From Spirochaetota bacterium (GTDB lineage Bacteria; Spirochaetota; UBA4802; UBA5550): a stretch of DNA of 38,283 nt. Shown here piece after piece: positions 7,478 through 15,384 of the stretch. The translations under genes were made by a program, and so were the position numbers. Positions within the stretch are counted from its first letter, which is position 1. Every line of letters starts with the position of its first letter. A model generated the notes under the pieces. The model was not told where the DNA came from, did not search any database, and saw nothing but the letters and a program-made list of their open reading frames with translations. The stretch is from assembly GCA_022709405.1 (NCBI GenBank), contig JAKLIV010000015.1:1-38283 (forward strand), read 5' to 3'.

Positions 7478-8190
7478 TGCTGCTTGAACTCTTCAACACG
7501 CTCTCTGCCATGCTGGGAGCCTCCCCGCACATGGCCCTGGCCGCCTCTTTCGTCTGGGGAGTGCTATCGATCGTGCTGTCCCCATGCCACCTGGCCAGCA
7601 TCCCCCTCATTGTGGGCTTTATCGACGAACAGGGACGCATCAGCACCGCCAGGGCCTTTCTTCTGGCCCTGCTCTTTTCGACCGGCATACTCATCACCAT
7701 AGGACTGATCGGCCTGGTCACCGGCCTTGCGGGCCGCATGCTTGGCGACATCGGCAGGTGGGGGAACTATTTCGTCGCCGTGATCTTCTTCATCGTGGGC
7801 CTGCATCTCATAGGCTTCATCCCACTGCCCTTTCTCGAAAAAGGGGCCAATGCTGCGGGCTTTAAACGCCGGGGCCTTCTCGCGGCCCTGGTGCTCGGCC
7901 TGGTTTTCGGCGTGGCCCTGGGCCCCTGCACGTTCGCGTACATGGCGCCCATGCTGGGCGTGGTCTTCACCGTGGCCGCAGAGCAGCTCGTCTTTGCCGT
8001 GTCGCTCATCTTCGCCTACGCGATCGGCCACTGCTCGGTCATCGTGCTTGCCGGTACCTTCACGGGCGCGGTACAGCGCTACCTTGACTGGAACGAACGA
8101 TCGAAGGGCGCACTGGTTCTCAGGAAGGCCTGCGGCGCGCTGGTCGTACTCGGGGGGATATATCTCGCTGCATCTGCATGGATATACTGA
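7477..8190 (+). CDS. ccdA: CcdA-family transmembrane thiol-disulfide carrier
   Basis: CcdA/DsbD-beta proteins move reducing equivalents from cytoplasmic thioredoxin across the inner membrane to periplasmic thioredoxin-fold partners. This 237-residue protein has about six hydrophobic helices. It has the two expected membrane cysteines, C37 in VLSPCHLASIPL and C151 in ALGPCTFAYMAPM. The start codon overlaps the stop of the exported thioredoxin gene by one base. CcdA usually serves cytochrome c maturation, but no cytochrome or heme-lyase gene is visible here. The context is arsenic resistance, so its output is probably the coupled thioredoxin. The symbol is used as a family name. Confidence 0.88.
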   Translation: MLLELFNTLSAMLGASPHMALAASFVWGVLSIVLSPCHLASIPLIVGFIDEQGRISTARAFLLALLFSTGILITIGLIGLVTGLAGRMLGDIGRWGNYFVAVIFFIVGLHLIGFIPLPFLEKGANAAGFKRRGLLAALVLGLVFGVALGPCTFAYMAPMLGVVFTVAAEQLVFAVSLIFAYAIGHCSVIVLAGTFTGAVQRYLDWNERSKGALVLRKACGALVVLGGIYLAASAWIY

Positions 8191-8211
8191 GAAACAATGA
8201 ATGTAAAATGT

Positions 8212-8239
8212 GCCACAGAGACACAAAGGCACAGAGAGA
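8212..8239. repeat. CACAGAG-type short tandem motif
   Basis: The 144-nt gap between ccdA and acr3 contains a purine-rich run of near-repeats (GCCACAGAGACA, then CAAAGGCACAGAGAGA). I know this motif type as a dispersed intergenic repeat in many environmental bacterial genomes. The rest of the gap (8240-8334) is AT-rich. A TTGATT lies in it without a good -10 partner, so I see no firm internal promoter. Confidence 0.5.
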
Positions 8240-8334
8240 ATAAATATTTCGAGATTAGGGATAATGAACGATGGGCACTGGCAGGATAGTAATTTGATTA
8301 TTTCGATAAATACATTATTGCAGGAGAACGCACC

Positions 8335-9381
8335 ATGACCGAACACATCGGGAAAAAACTTTCATTCCTCGACCGGTTTCTCACCCTGTGGATATTTCTC
8401 GCTATGTTCATCGGGGTGTTCGCGGGATATTTCTTTCCCGGCATCGTGAACTTCTGGAACCGGTTCCAGTCGGGAACGACCAATATCCCCATCGCCATCG
8501 GCCTGATACTCATGATGTACCCCCCTCTGGCCAAGGTAAAATACGAAGAGCTTGGGGATGTATTTAAAAACTGGAAGGTGCTCGCCCTTTCGCTCGTCCA
8601 GAACTGGATCATCGGCCCGATACTCATGTTCCTGCTGGCTATTGCATTCCTGAACGGATACCCGGAGTACATGGTCGGCCTTATCATGATCGGCCTCGCG
8701 CGCTGTATAGCCATGGTGATCGTATGGAATGACCTTGCGCGCGGCGATACCGAATACGCGGCGGGCCTGGTCGCGTTCAACAGTATTTTCCAGGTGCTGT
8801 TCTTCAGCGTGTATGCGTGGTTCTTCATCACCATACTGCCGCCGCTGTTCGGGCTCGCGGGCGGCACGGTCAATATCACCATCATGCAGATCGCCGAAAG
8901 CGTGTTCGTCTACCTGGGAATACCGTTCATCGCGGGGATCGTGTCCCGTTTTTCCCTCATCCACCTGAAAGGGAAAGACTGGTACCAGAATAAATTTATC
9001 CCGAAAATCAGCCCCATGACCCTTATCGCGCTGCTGTTCACCATCCTGGTCATGTTCAGCCTGAAGGGCGAGTACATAGTGAAGATTCCGCTTGACGTTG
9101 TCCGAATCGCGGTGCCGCTCCTCATCTACTTTGTGGTGATGTTCCTGGTCAGCTTTTACCTGAGCAGAAAAATCGGCGCGGGCTATCCCGTTGCCGCCAC
9201 CCTTTCGTTTACTGCGGCATCGAACAACTTCGAGCTCGCCATAGCGGTCGCAGTCGCTGTCTTCGGCATCAACTCGGGGGCGGCCTTCGCGGCTGTAATA
9301 GGCCCGCTGGTTGAGGTTCCGGTTCTCATCGGCCTGGTCAACGTGGCCCTGTATTTCAGGCGGAAGTATTTCACTTCTTAA
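8335..9381 (+). CDS. acr3: ACR3-family arsenite efflux permease
   Basis: This is an inner-membrane As(OH)3/antimonite exporter driven by the proton gradient. The 348-residue length and about 10 membrane helices fit the bacterial ACR3 family. The key residues are present: the helix-4 cysteine C124 in [20 protein letters not shown], and the conserved glutamate E300 in [21 protein letters not shown]. Both are required for transport in characterised members. AGGAG lies 9 nt before the ATG (GCAGGAGAACGCACC). The gene is separated from ccdA by 144 nt and from arsC by 123 nt. Both gaps hold repeats, so it may have joined the operon as its own unit. Confidence 0.96.
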   Translation: MTEHIGKKLSFLDRFLTLWIFLAMFIGVFAGYFFPGIVNFWNRFQSGTTNIPIAIGLILMMYPPLAKVKYEELGDVFKNWKVLALSLVQNWIIGPILMFLLAIAFLNGYPEYMVGLIMIGLARCIAMVIVWNDLARGDTEYAAGLVAFNSIFQVLFFSVYAWFFITILPPLFGLAGGTVNITIMQIAESVFVYLGIPFIAGIVSRFSLIHLKGKDWYQNKFIPKISPMTLIALLFTILVMFSLKGEYIVKIPLDVVRIAVPLLIYFVVMFLVSFYLSRKIGAGYPVAATLSFTAASNNFELAIAVAVAVFGINSGAAFAAVIGPLVEVPVLIGLVNVALYFRRKYFTS

Positions 9382-9459
9382 CAAAAAATTAACAACTCCG
9401 TCGTTGTCATTCGATACATTGGATGCAATTGACAATCTTATGAATGCCCCATCAATACT

Positions 9460-9491
9460 CCCCTCCCTCGATGGGAGGGGCCAGGGGAGGG
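9460..9491 (+). repeat. Hairpin-CC-G-rich dispersed repeat, copy A
   Basis: CCCCTCCC (9460-9467) pairs with GGGAGGGG (9473-9480) around a 5-nt loop, followed by CC and AGGGGAGGG (9483-9491). A nearly identical copy is at 35058-35089. The element ends 13 nt before the arsC ATG and contains the only plausible Shine-Dalgarno sequence for that gene. The right half has four G-runs with loops A, CCA and A, so it also fits a G-quadruplex pattern. Confidence 0.85.
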
Positions 9492-9504
9492 TGAAAAAAC
9501 AATC

Positions 9505-9957
9505 ATGAACAAACTGAAAATCCTCTTTCTCTGCACCGGAAATTCCTGCCGAAGCCAGATGGCAGAAGGCTTCACCCGCGCCCTCAAGGGCGGCGTCATC
9601 GAGGCGTATTCAGCAGGCACCGAGCCCAAAACGCTCGACCAGCGCGCAGTCAAGGTCATGGCCGAGGCCGGCATCGATATCTCGTCGCATACATCGAAAA
9701 GAGTGAGCGATCTCGGTGATATCCCATTCGACCACGTGATCACCGTGTGCGGCCACGCGGCCGAGACATGTCCCTTCTTTCCGGGAAAGACCAGGGTGAC
9801 CCATGCCGGGTTCGAGGACCCTCCCCTTCTCGCGCGCGAAGCACGAACCGAGGAAGAGGCGCTCGCCCACTACCGCAGGGTGCGGGACGAGATCAGGGCC
9901 TACGTCGAATCCCTGCCAGGCTCGCTGGACCGGGGCGGTTTTATAATAAATACGTGA
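9505..9957 (+). CDS. arsC: Arsenate reductase, thioredoxin-coupled LMW-PTPase type
   Basis: This enzyme reduces arsenate to arsenite using an internal cysteine relay regenerated by thioredoxin. The 150-residue protein has the P-loop FLCTGNSCRSQMAEGF with nucleophile C10 and C15, and the relay pair C82 and C89 in TVCGHAAETCPFFPG. The numbering matches the S. aureus pI258-type enzyme. The DP general-acid motif is present in GFEDPP. The product arsenite would leave through the upstream Acr3 pump. The start is the only one in frame near the conserved N-terminus. The ribosome-binding site appears to be supplied by the repeat at 9460-9491. The radical SAM gene follows after 10 nt. Confidence 0.96.
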   Translation: MNKLKILFLCTGNSCRSQMAEGFTRALKGGVIEAYSAGTEPKTLDQRAVKVMAEAGIDISSHTSKRVSDLGDIPFDHVITVCGHAAETCPFFPGKTRVTHAGFEDPPLLAREARTEEEALAHYRRVRDEIRAYVESLPGSLDRGGFIINT

Positions 9958-9967
9958 AGAAATCCGC

Positions 9968-11083
9968 ATGATCCTGAAAACCAACAAAAACGCGACGTTC
10001 AGGTGGATGTCGAGGACCGAGTCCCAGGATGTCTCTGGGGAGATAACCAGGGTGCAGGTCGAATTATCGACCTTCTGCAACATGAGCTGCAGGGCGTGCG
10101 TCCGCAGCTCGATCAGGGACTTCGCTCCCCGTCACCTCACCACCGCAACGGCGAAAAAAATCGCCGCCTCGCTCGCGGGCCTTCCCTCGCTCGAAACGAT
10201 CGTGCTCCTCGGGTTCGGCGAGCCGCTGTGCAACCCCTCGTTCAAAAAGATCCTGGCGGGCTTCACCGCCCTGAATAAACGCATGACCCTCGTGTCGAAC
10301 GGCGCGCTCATGGACGCATCGACCGCAGATTTCCTGTTCTCGATCCCGCTTTCCGAGCTGTATCTCTCGTGGGACGACGACATCACCGGCACCGACCCCC
10401 TGCGCAACAGGGAGGGCCTCGCGGCGCAGGTCTTCAGGGAAAGGCTCTCGGGGATTTGCGACGCAAGAAACCGGGCCGGCGGACGCACGGCGCTCGGGAT
10501 CGAAATCGTCGCCACGTCTGCAAACCTCGACCGTCTGCATGAAACGATCGCTTTCGGCCGCGATCTCGGCGTCGAGAGCTTCATCGTGTCCAACATGTAC
10601 CCCTACAGCGAGCAGAGCGTCCGGATCATACTGTACGGGAAAGGCAAAAAGCTGCAAAAAAAAGCCGGGAAGATATTCGATTCGCTGCGCAGGCATCCGG
10701 GCGTGACCGCCGCGGGTGTCAGGATGGACGCGCCGCGCGCATGCCCGTTCATCGAGCGCGGTACGGTATTCATCTCTTCATCGGGCGACGTATCGCCCTG
10801 CCCGGAGCTCGCCTACACCCATGACGCGTTCAATCCCCACCGGCGCACGCACAACGCATTGCGGTTCGGAAACGTCGCGCGCCGGAGCCTCGGCTCGATC
10901 TGGAGCTGCGAGGAGTTCGCCGCGTTCAGGAAAGATTTCGAGTACTACGAGTTTCCTGACTGCTCGGACTGCACGAGCCCGGAGGCGTGCTGGCACCGGA
11001 ACATGGACGAGGAGGACTGCTACGGCAACAGGACTCCCTGCGGCGAATGCCTCTGGGCCAAGGGAATCATCGTGTGCCCGTGA
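9968..11083 (+). CDS. Radical SAM protein with C-terminal SPASM-like cysteine region
   Basis: This 371-residue radical SAM enzyme has the SAM cluster motif C37-x3-C41-x2-C44 (STFCNMSCRACVRSS) and a GFGEPL stretch early in the barrel. The C-terminal third is SPASM-like. It has SSSGDVSPCPE, then a cluster of cysteines in FPDCSDC, EACWHR, DCYGNRTPCGECLW and finally GIIVCP. This ending resembles the maturases that accompany tungsten aldehyde:ferredoxin oxidoreductases, but no such oxidoreductase is in the window, so that link is tentative. It starts 10 nt after arsC with only a weak ribosome site (GAAGAAA) and is probably co-transcribed. It lacks the DUF3641 domain of the arsenosugar enzyme ArsS as far as I can see. 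Confidence 0.85.
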   Translation: MILKTNKNATFRWMSRTESQDVSGEITRVQVELSTFCNMSCRACVRSSIRDFAPRHLTTATAKKIAASLAGLPSLETIVLLGFGEPLCNPSFKKILAGFTALNKRMTLVSNGALMDASTADFLFSIPLSELYLSWDDDITGTDPLRNREGLAAQVFRERLSGICDARNRAGGRTALGIEIVATSANLDRLHETIAFGRDLGVESFIVSNMYPYSEQSVRIILYGKGKKLQKKAGKIFDSLRRHPGVTAAGVRMDAPRACPFIERGTVFISSSGDVSPCPELAYTHDAFNPHRRTHNALRFGNVARRSLGSIWSCEEFAAFRKDFEYYEFPDCSDCTSPEACWHRNMDEEDCYGNRTPCGECLWAKGIIVCP

Positions 11084-11107
11084 CGCCGCCCGCCGCATCG
11101 TGAACCT

Positions 11108-12979
11108 TCAATTCTCGTACGCGCCTATATCGTAATCCCCCGCGGGCCGGGCATCGCCGTCCATGTCCTCATAAACGGGCACCGGCACGCCCGCATCGAT
11201 CGCGGCCGATCCCGGAAGCAGAGAGAAATCGGTAACGTACGGATCGTCGGCGTACACGTTGTCGGGGGACGTAAAGCCCGGCGTCCCGGTGAGAAGGTTG
11301 CCGGCTTCAACCAGATCGGGGCTCGAGTTGTACACGGCCGATGTCTGCACCGTCGAGCCGGGATTCGGAAACGACACCAGGTTGTTCTTCACGATCGTTT
11401 TCCTCGCCGACGCCCCGACCGATATGCCGGTCCTGGACCAGCCCGAGGCGTTGTCAGACCGGTATATGGTGTTGTTGTACACCTCGACTCCGACCGGCCT
11501 CGGGATGTCGCCCTGGCTCCATATTTCCACTGCCGCATAATCGTCGCCCGAACCGGTCCCGTCGAAAACATTGTTGCGCACGGTCGCGAACCTGGCCGCA
11601 ACATGCAGGGCCACATTGACGTTCTGGGACAGGACGCTCTTTTCGCCGTAATTCGTGATTATCCTGTTTCTTTCGAAAATGATATCGGTCAGCAGCGAGT
11701 CGGTTGCGGTGTCCTGCGGACCTATCGCCACCGGCCACGGTCCCGAGCTCCCGAAAACATTGTCCGACACCACGGCAAACTCGGTCCTGTGCGCGAGCAG
11801 CCCGGTGCCCTCCCTGGGCGGCCCGTACTCGTTGGTATGGCCGAAAGAGCTGTAGCCGGGGCCGTGCAGCTTGAGGGCGTGCCTGCCCGAATCGGATTCG
11901 AGGCTCGAGCCCGACATGATGTTGTCGCTGATCACGCCGAGATACGCCTGCCACACCCTGGTGACGTGCGTGTCCATGGAATTTCTGATGAGGCTTCCCA
12001 GCAGGGCGATCCTCTCGCCGCCGATGTACACGGTGCAGTTCTGCGTATCGCTCAGGTCGCAGTCGCTGATCGTCATCTGGTCTATGGTCATGAGGTCTGC
12101 CCCGTTCCAGTGCGACCACCCGAGCGCGACATGAAATCCCTCGACCCTGAGGCGCTGGAACAGGATCCGCTGCATGTTGATCGCCCCGCCGAAAGTGCCG
12201 GCTGTCCTGTCGCCGTTGACCAGGTGCAGGTCGGTGATGCGCCAGTCCTGCTTGTAGTCAAGGGCGAAGACCTCGCCGCCTGCGGCCACGTTTATCAGCG
12301 GGGCGTTGTCGCAGATGCCCAGATCATCCACGGTCCCCGCGGCGCCGTACGCGCCGAACGTCACCGGTCCAGCGTTCCCGGGCACCGTCAATCCTCCTGT
12401 CGTCCATGACGATCCGCGCCTGAGCAGGATGCGCGTTCCCGCCCCGATATACTGCACGATGTCTTCAAGATCGTCGGCCGCGACATGCGCCGCACCGTCA
12501 GGACATCCTGCAAAATCATTGCTCGTCCCGTCCGAAACGCAGACCGTGTTCGCGCCTGCGTAAATATCGTCAGGGTCCAGCACTTCTATATCGAAGGATT
12601 GCGTCTCGGCCACGGCCGCTTCGTCAGTCACCGTCAGGTTCACGGTATATTCGCCCGGGGATTCGAACACATGGACCGCGACCGGGCCCTTTGCCGTGTT
12701 CTTCGATTTGCCGGTGGTCCCCCAGACCGCGGCGTCGTCGTCTCCGAAATCCCAGGCGTAATCGCGATTATGGAACTCCCGCGACTTGCAGGTGCTGTTG
12801 GAATACCCGGCAGTGAAGTGCACGCTCAGGGGCGCGACCCCCGACGTTCTCGACGCCGCCGCTTCGACGCGCACGTGATAGGCGCCGTTGTCCCGGCGAT
12901 CGCTGATGCCGCATCCGCACAACAATGCCAGCGGCAATATGATATACAGCATTTTTGCCACAGCCCGAACCGCCTTCAT
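11108..12979 (-). CDS. PKD-domain, right-handed beta-helix lipoprotein
   Basis: This is an exported lipoprotein of 623 residues. The signal peptide ends in a lipobox-like LALLCGCG. A PKD domain occupies about residues 40-135 (GVAPLSVHFTA, then YAWDFGDDD and FESPGEYTVNLTVTD). The rest is a repetitive parallel beta-helix rich in turns such as DNIMSG, NRIITNYG and NNVFDGTG. It closes with the common C-terminal motif DIGAYEN. Such proteins often bind or cleave polysaccharide, but no catalytic triad can be named. The start at 12979 overlaps the stop of the upstream Fe-S gene (ATGA), implying translational coupling. The open frame continues upstream to 13477, but that part lies wholly inside the Fe-S gene and was rejected. 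Confidence 0.85.
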   Translation of the reverse strand: MKAVRAVAKMLYIILPLALLCGCGISDRRDNGAYHVRVEAAASRTSGVAPLSVHFTAGYSNSTCKSREFHNRDYAWDFGDDDAAVWGTTGKSKNTAKGPVAVHVFESPGEYTVNLTVTDEAAVAETQSFDIEVLDPDDIYAGANTVCVSDGTSNDFAGCPDGAAHVAADDLEDIVQYIGAGTRILLRRGSSWTTGGLTVPGNAGPVTFGAYGAAGTVDDLGICDNAPLINVAAGGEVFALDYKQDWRITDLHLVNGDRTAGTFGGAINMQRILFQRLRVEGFHVALGWSHWNGADLMTIDQMTISDCDLSDTQNCTVYIGGERIALLGSLIRNSMDTHVTRVWQAYLGVISDNIMSGSSLESDSGRHALKLHGPGYSSFGHTNEYGPPREGTGLLAHRTEFAVVSDNVFGSSGPWPVAIGPQDTATDSLLTDIIFERNRIITNYGEKSVLSQNVNVALHVAARFATVRNNVFDGTGSGDDYAAVEIWSQGDIPRPVGVEVYNNTIYRSDNASGWSRTGISVGASARKTIVKNNLVSFPNPGSTVQTSAVYNSSPDLVEAGNLLTGTPGFTSPDNVYADDPYVTDFSLLPGSAAIDAGVPVPVYEDMDGDARPAGDYDIGAYEN

Positions 12980-13683
12980 GACCGCTTCCCGTACGGGCAT
13001 GCCTGCAGGCACATCCCGCAGACGGGATATGCCCGGTGTTTTTTCAGCCCCTCGAAATACTTCTGGCATTTCATGAAATCGAGACGGTCCTCGCGCTCCT
13101 CGCCAGTCACGTAATTCCTGCCCTTTATGGCCCCGACAGGGCAGGCCTTCACGCATTCTTCGCATTCGCCGCATTCCTGCGGCAGCGGATCGTCCACGGT
13201 CCTGAGGGGAGCGTCGGTCAGCACCGAAATGAACCTGACCCTGGGGCCGTGCGTTCTCGTGATGAGCAGGCAGTTCTTGCCGATCCATCCCAGGCCCGCG
13301 ATATGCGCGATCATCTTGTGTGACACGGTCGGCAGCGCGTTTTCCTCGTCGGTCCTGTCTGCGACCGCGATCGGAAGGGTCCGGTAATTTCTGTTGTTCA
13401 AATACGACGACAGGAACGAGGCGGTCAGGTTCAGACGCTGGTTCAGCACCTCGTATCCGTGGGTCCTGTATTCGCACGACACGTTCGCGTCGCTCCTGTC
13501 GGGCAGGTGGTCCACGATGGAACCGGGGATCGCGATCCCGATGCTGACAGCGCTTTTATAACCGCGAACGATCTCGCCGCCGAACCGGGCCAACTCGTCC
13601 TGGTACCGCGTGATGTCGGCGAACCCGATATAATCCACAAGGTGGGATTTCAGCAGCCTGGTAATTTTTCCGTTCATCTTCAT
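12976..13683 (-). CDS. QueG-like double 4Fe-4S protein
   Basis: This 235-residue protein resembles the epoxyqueuosine reductase (QueG) superfamily. It has the motif HKMIAHIAGLGWIGKNCLLI (residues about 122-141) of the corrinoid-binding reductase fold. A ferredoxin-like pair follows: CGECEECVKACP near 170-182 and VCGMCLQACPYG at the C-terminus. True QueG is about 310-390 residues with extra C-terminal repeats, and those are missing. The protein is therefore a short paralogue, and I do not assign tRNA modification. It may be an electron-transfer or cobalamin-dependent reductase. AAGG lies about 8 nt before the ATG at 13683. It is the promoter-proximal gene of a two-gene unit with the beta-helix lipoprotein, sharing an ATGA overlap. 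Confidence 0.82.
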   Translation of the reverse strand: MKMNGKITRLLKSHLVDYIGFADITRYQDELARFGGEIVRGYKSAVSIGIAIPGSIVDHLPDRSDANVSCEYRTHGYEVLNQRLNLTASFLSSYLNNRNYRTLPIAVADRTDEENALPTVSHKMIAHIAGLGWIGKNCLLITRTHGPRVRFISVLTDAPLRTVDDPLPQECGECEECVKACPVGAIKGRNYVTGEEREDRLDFMKCQKYFEGLKKHRAYPVCGMCLQACPYGKRS

Positions 13684-13698
13684 GGAGTTTGCCTTGTT

Positions 13699-14538
13699 TC
13701 ATTTCTTTCGCGCGACTAGGGCGAATTCGTCCGCATCGGCGTCATACTCCGTTCCTGAAACGTCCCCGAGGAATTCAACTATGCGCAGGCCGGATCTTTC
13801 GAACTCATCCGCTATCTCTTCCCTGTCATAACACTGCGCCCAGTTGAATATCTGCTTCTTTTCCTTCGCTGTATAAACCGTGTATTTGTCAAGCAGCACC
13901 TTTTCGTTTTCGTACCTGAACGTATTCAGGAAACAGTAGTAGTCATCGCGCGACCAGAAACCGTTCATCGAGTTGAATCCGTACACCGCCTGTTCTTTTT
14001 TACTGTTGAACCAGGCCAGCGTGTATACATCGAGCAGCACCGATCCCCCGGGCTTCAGGAGACCATGGAATTTAAGAAGCAGGTTCTTTCTCTGGAGCGG
14101 GCTCAGTGCGGTAAAATCGCACATGATCATCGTTATGAGGTCAAATTTTCGGTCTGACGAATAATATAGATAATTGTCATGGATATAGTCGATCTTCAGG
14201 CTGTTTTCGTTCGCCTTCTTAACTGCGTAGTCGAGGGAGTTCCTCGAGAAATCTATTCCGGTCACCTCCGCGCCGGCAGCCGCGAATCGCATGGTGTAAA
14301 GGCCCGGGCCGCAGCCGAAATCAACGACCGAAGCGCCTCCGTCAAGGCCGAAATTTCCGATAATCCACTTCGCCGACCTGTCGATGAATTTACCGCTGCG
14401 GGAAGCCGCATCGACCGAGTCGTCAAGATGCAGCCCGAGCATCTTTTGCGCGATATGAGGGTCTGTCCACAGCCTGTCCGCGGTGTAGAATTCGAACGGC
14501 TCAGGCCTTCTATTAATATGACTCAGTTCGTGAAACAT
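13699..14538 (-). CDS. Class I SAM-dependent methyltransferase
   Basis: This is a predicted methyltransferase of 279 residues. Motif I is VVDFGCGPGLYTMRFAAAG (residues about 70-88), motif II is EVTGIDFS, and a later strand reads FDLITMIMCDFTALS. After the core, LLKPGGSVLLDVYT is the usual motif VI region. The substrate is unknown; the C-terminal half is rich in aromatic residues and could form a small-molecule site. The frame is open up to 14640. I chose the start at 14538 (MFHELSHINRRPEP) because GGAG lies upstream and the longer version would overlap the vapC 3' end. It ends 15 nt before the Fe-S gene, so all three minus-strand genes may be one transcript. Confidence 0.87.
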   Translation of the reverse strand: MFHELSHINRRPEPFEFYTADRLWTDPHIAQKMLGLHLDDSVDAASRSGKFIDRSAKWIIGNFGLDGGASVVDFGCGPGLYTMRFAAAGAEVTGIDFSRNSLDYAVKKANENSLKIDYIHDNYLYYSSDRKFDLITMIMCDFTALSPLQRKNLLLKFHGLLKPGGSVLLDVYTLAWFNSKKEQAVYGFNSMNGFWSRDDYYCFLNTFRYENEKVLLDKYTVYTAKEKKQIFNWAQCYDREEIADEFERSGLRIVEFLGDVSGTEYDADADEFALVARKK

Positions 14539-14624
14539 GGGTGCCGTTCTCCGATCCCTGCCTTCACCCGAATCCTCCGGGATTTCTCCGAACAAAAGTC
14601 CAGGCAAAGGAACTGTTATATCGC

Positions 14625-15029
14625 TTACGCAACAGTCCAATTTTCAATTTTTAAATTCTTTATATTTTTGAATTCCCTGGCATTGTTCGTCACGAGAATC
14701 CCGTTCCAGGCGATTACCGTGGCCGCTATGATGTAATCATTCGGTCCTATTATGGTCCCTTTGATCTCCATCGCGGCCCTGATTGTCGAATATGCAATAG
14801 AGCAGTCGTCATCGAATGGAACGATTTCGAATGGCGCGAGAAATTTGCCGATGCTGGACAGATTTTTCTTTCTCAGCCGGCTCTTCTCCGCTCCGTAAAG
14901 AAGCTCGGCTTTTACGATGGATGGGATTTTTATGTTGTTCGGGTTCGTGTTCCGGATGTTTTCCAATACCGAAGGGTGCGACCCCTTGAGAAAATAGACG
15001 CATATATTCGTATCCAGAAAATACGTCAT
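14625..15029 (-). CDS. vapC: VapC-family PIN-domain toxin
   Basis: PIN-domain toxins are Mg-dependent ribonucleases, typically cleaving initiator tRNA or the sarcin-ricin loop. This 134-residue protein has the first acidic residue in YFLDTN (D6) and Glu in VKAELLYGAEK (residue about 42). A third Asp lies in the GPNDYIIAATV segment. The usual fourth position in LVTxN reads LVTNNAREF. Size and order of motifs are typical. It overlaps the antitoxin gene by 4 nt (ATGA), as in most vapBC operons. The region is visibly more AT-rich than its neighbours, consistent with acquisition by transfer. Confidence 0.93.
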   Translation of the reverse strand: MTYFLDTNICVYFLKGSHPSVLENIRNTNPNNIKIPSIVKAELLYGAEKSRLRKKNLSSIGKFLAPFEIVPFDDDCSIAYSTIRAAMEIKGTIIGPNDYIIAATVIAWNGILVTNNAREFKNIKNLKIENWTVA

Positions 15030-15253
15030 AACCGTTCCCTTGGGGAATCATGCTTGAAAGACTGAGAATCGATTTTAAATGATTTATCGGAGATCGATCC
15101 GAACAGATCAAAATATCCCTGAGGATAGTCTTCCTGTATCGCTTTTTTTATTTTCCTGCCGACCCATCTGGAAATGGACATCTTTTCCCTGCTTGCGGCC
15201 TTCTCCACCTTTGACAGGGTTTCTTTATCGATATATAACGATATCTGCGGCAT
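15026..15253 (-). CDS. vapB: VapB-type ribbon-helix-helix antitoxin
   Basis: This 75-residue antitoxin has an N-terminal ribbon-helix-helix (PQISLYIDKETLSKVEKAA, then MSISRWVGRKIKKAI) for DNA binding. Its charged, flexible C-terminus (residues about 48-75) should wrap the toxin. AGGAGG lies about 8 nt before the start. It is the first gene of the vapBC pair and presumably represses its own promoter, where direct repeats are visible. Confidence 0.88.
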   Translation of the reverse strand: MPQISLYIDKETLSKVEKAASREKMSISRWVGRKIKKAIQEDYPQGYFDLFGSISDKSFKIDSQSFKHDSPRERL

Positions 15254-15271
15254 AAAACGCCTCCTGTTTGA

Positions 15272-15317
15272 AAGTTATCCAGCCAGAGGAAAAAGTCAAG
15301 TATATTAGCAAGTATAT
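15272..15317 (-). promoter_or_regulatory. vapBC promoter with direct-repeat operator
   Basis: On the minus strand TTGACT (15299-15294) and TAACTT (15277-15272) are separated by 16 bp. Two identical 9-mers, CAAGTATAT on the plus strand, lie at 15297-15305 and 15309-15317. They have a 12-bp period and overlap the upstream edge of the -35. Ribbon-helix-helix antitoxins commonly bind such repeated half-sites, so autoregulation is inferred. Confidence 0.65.
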
Positions 15318-15384
15318 ATTGCGGATTGCCGGATGCATCCTTTTGCCGTCCGGCCGAGGGGATGACGCGCCCCGCAAATCACAA

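Noticed and set aside
9429..9457. Internal promoter before arsC suggested by TTGACA
   Set aside because: The sequence 16-18 bp downstream has no -10 resemblance.
12980..13477. Upstream extension of the beta-helix lipoprotein
   Set aside because: It would lie wholly inside the Fe-S gene in another frame and push the signal peptide 165 residues inward; the ATGA-coupled start at 12979 fits better.
14539..14640. Longer start for the methyltransferase
   Set aside because: Overlaps the end of vapC and adds residues not typical of the family.
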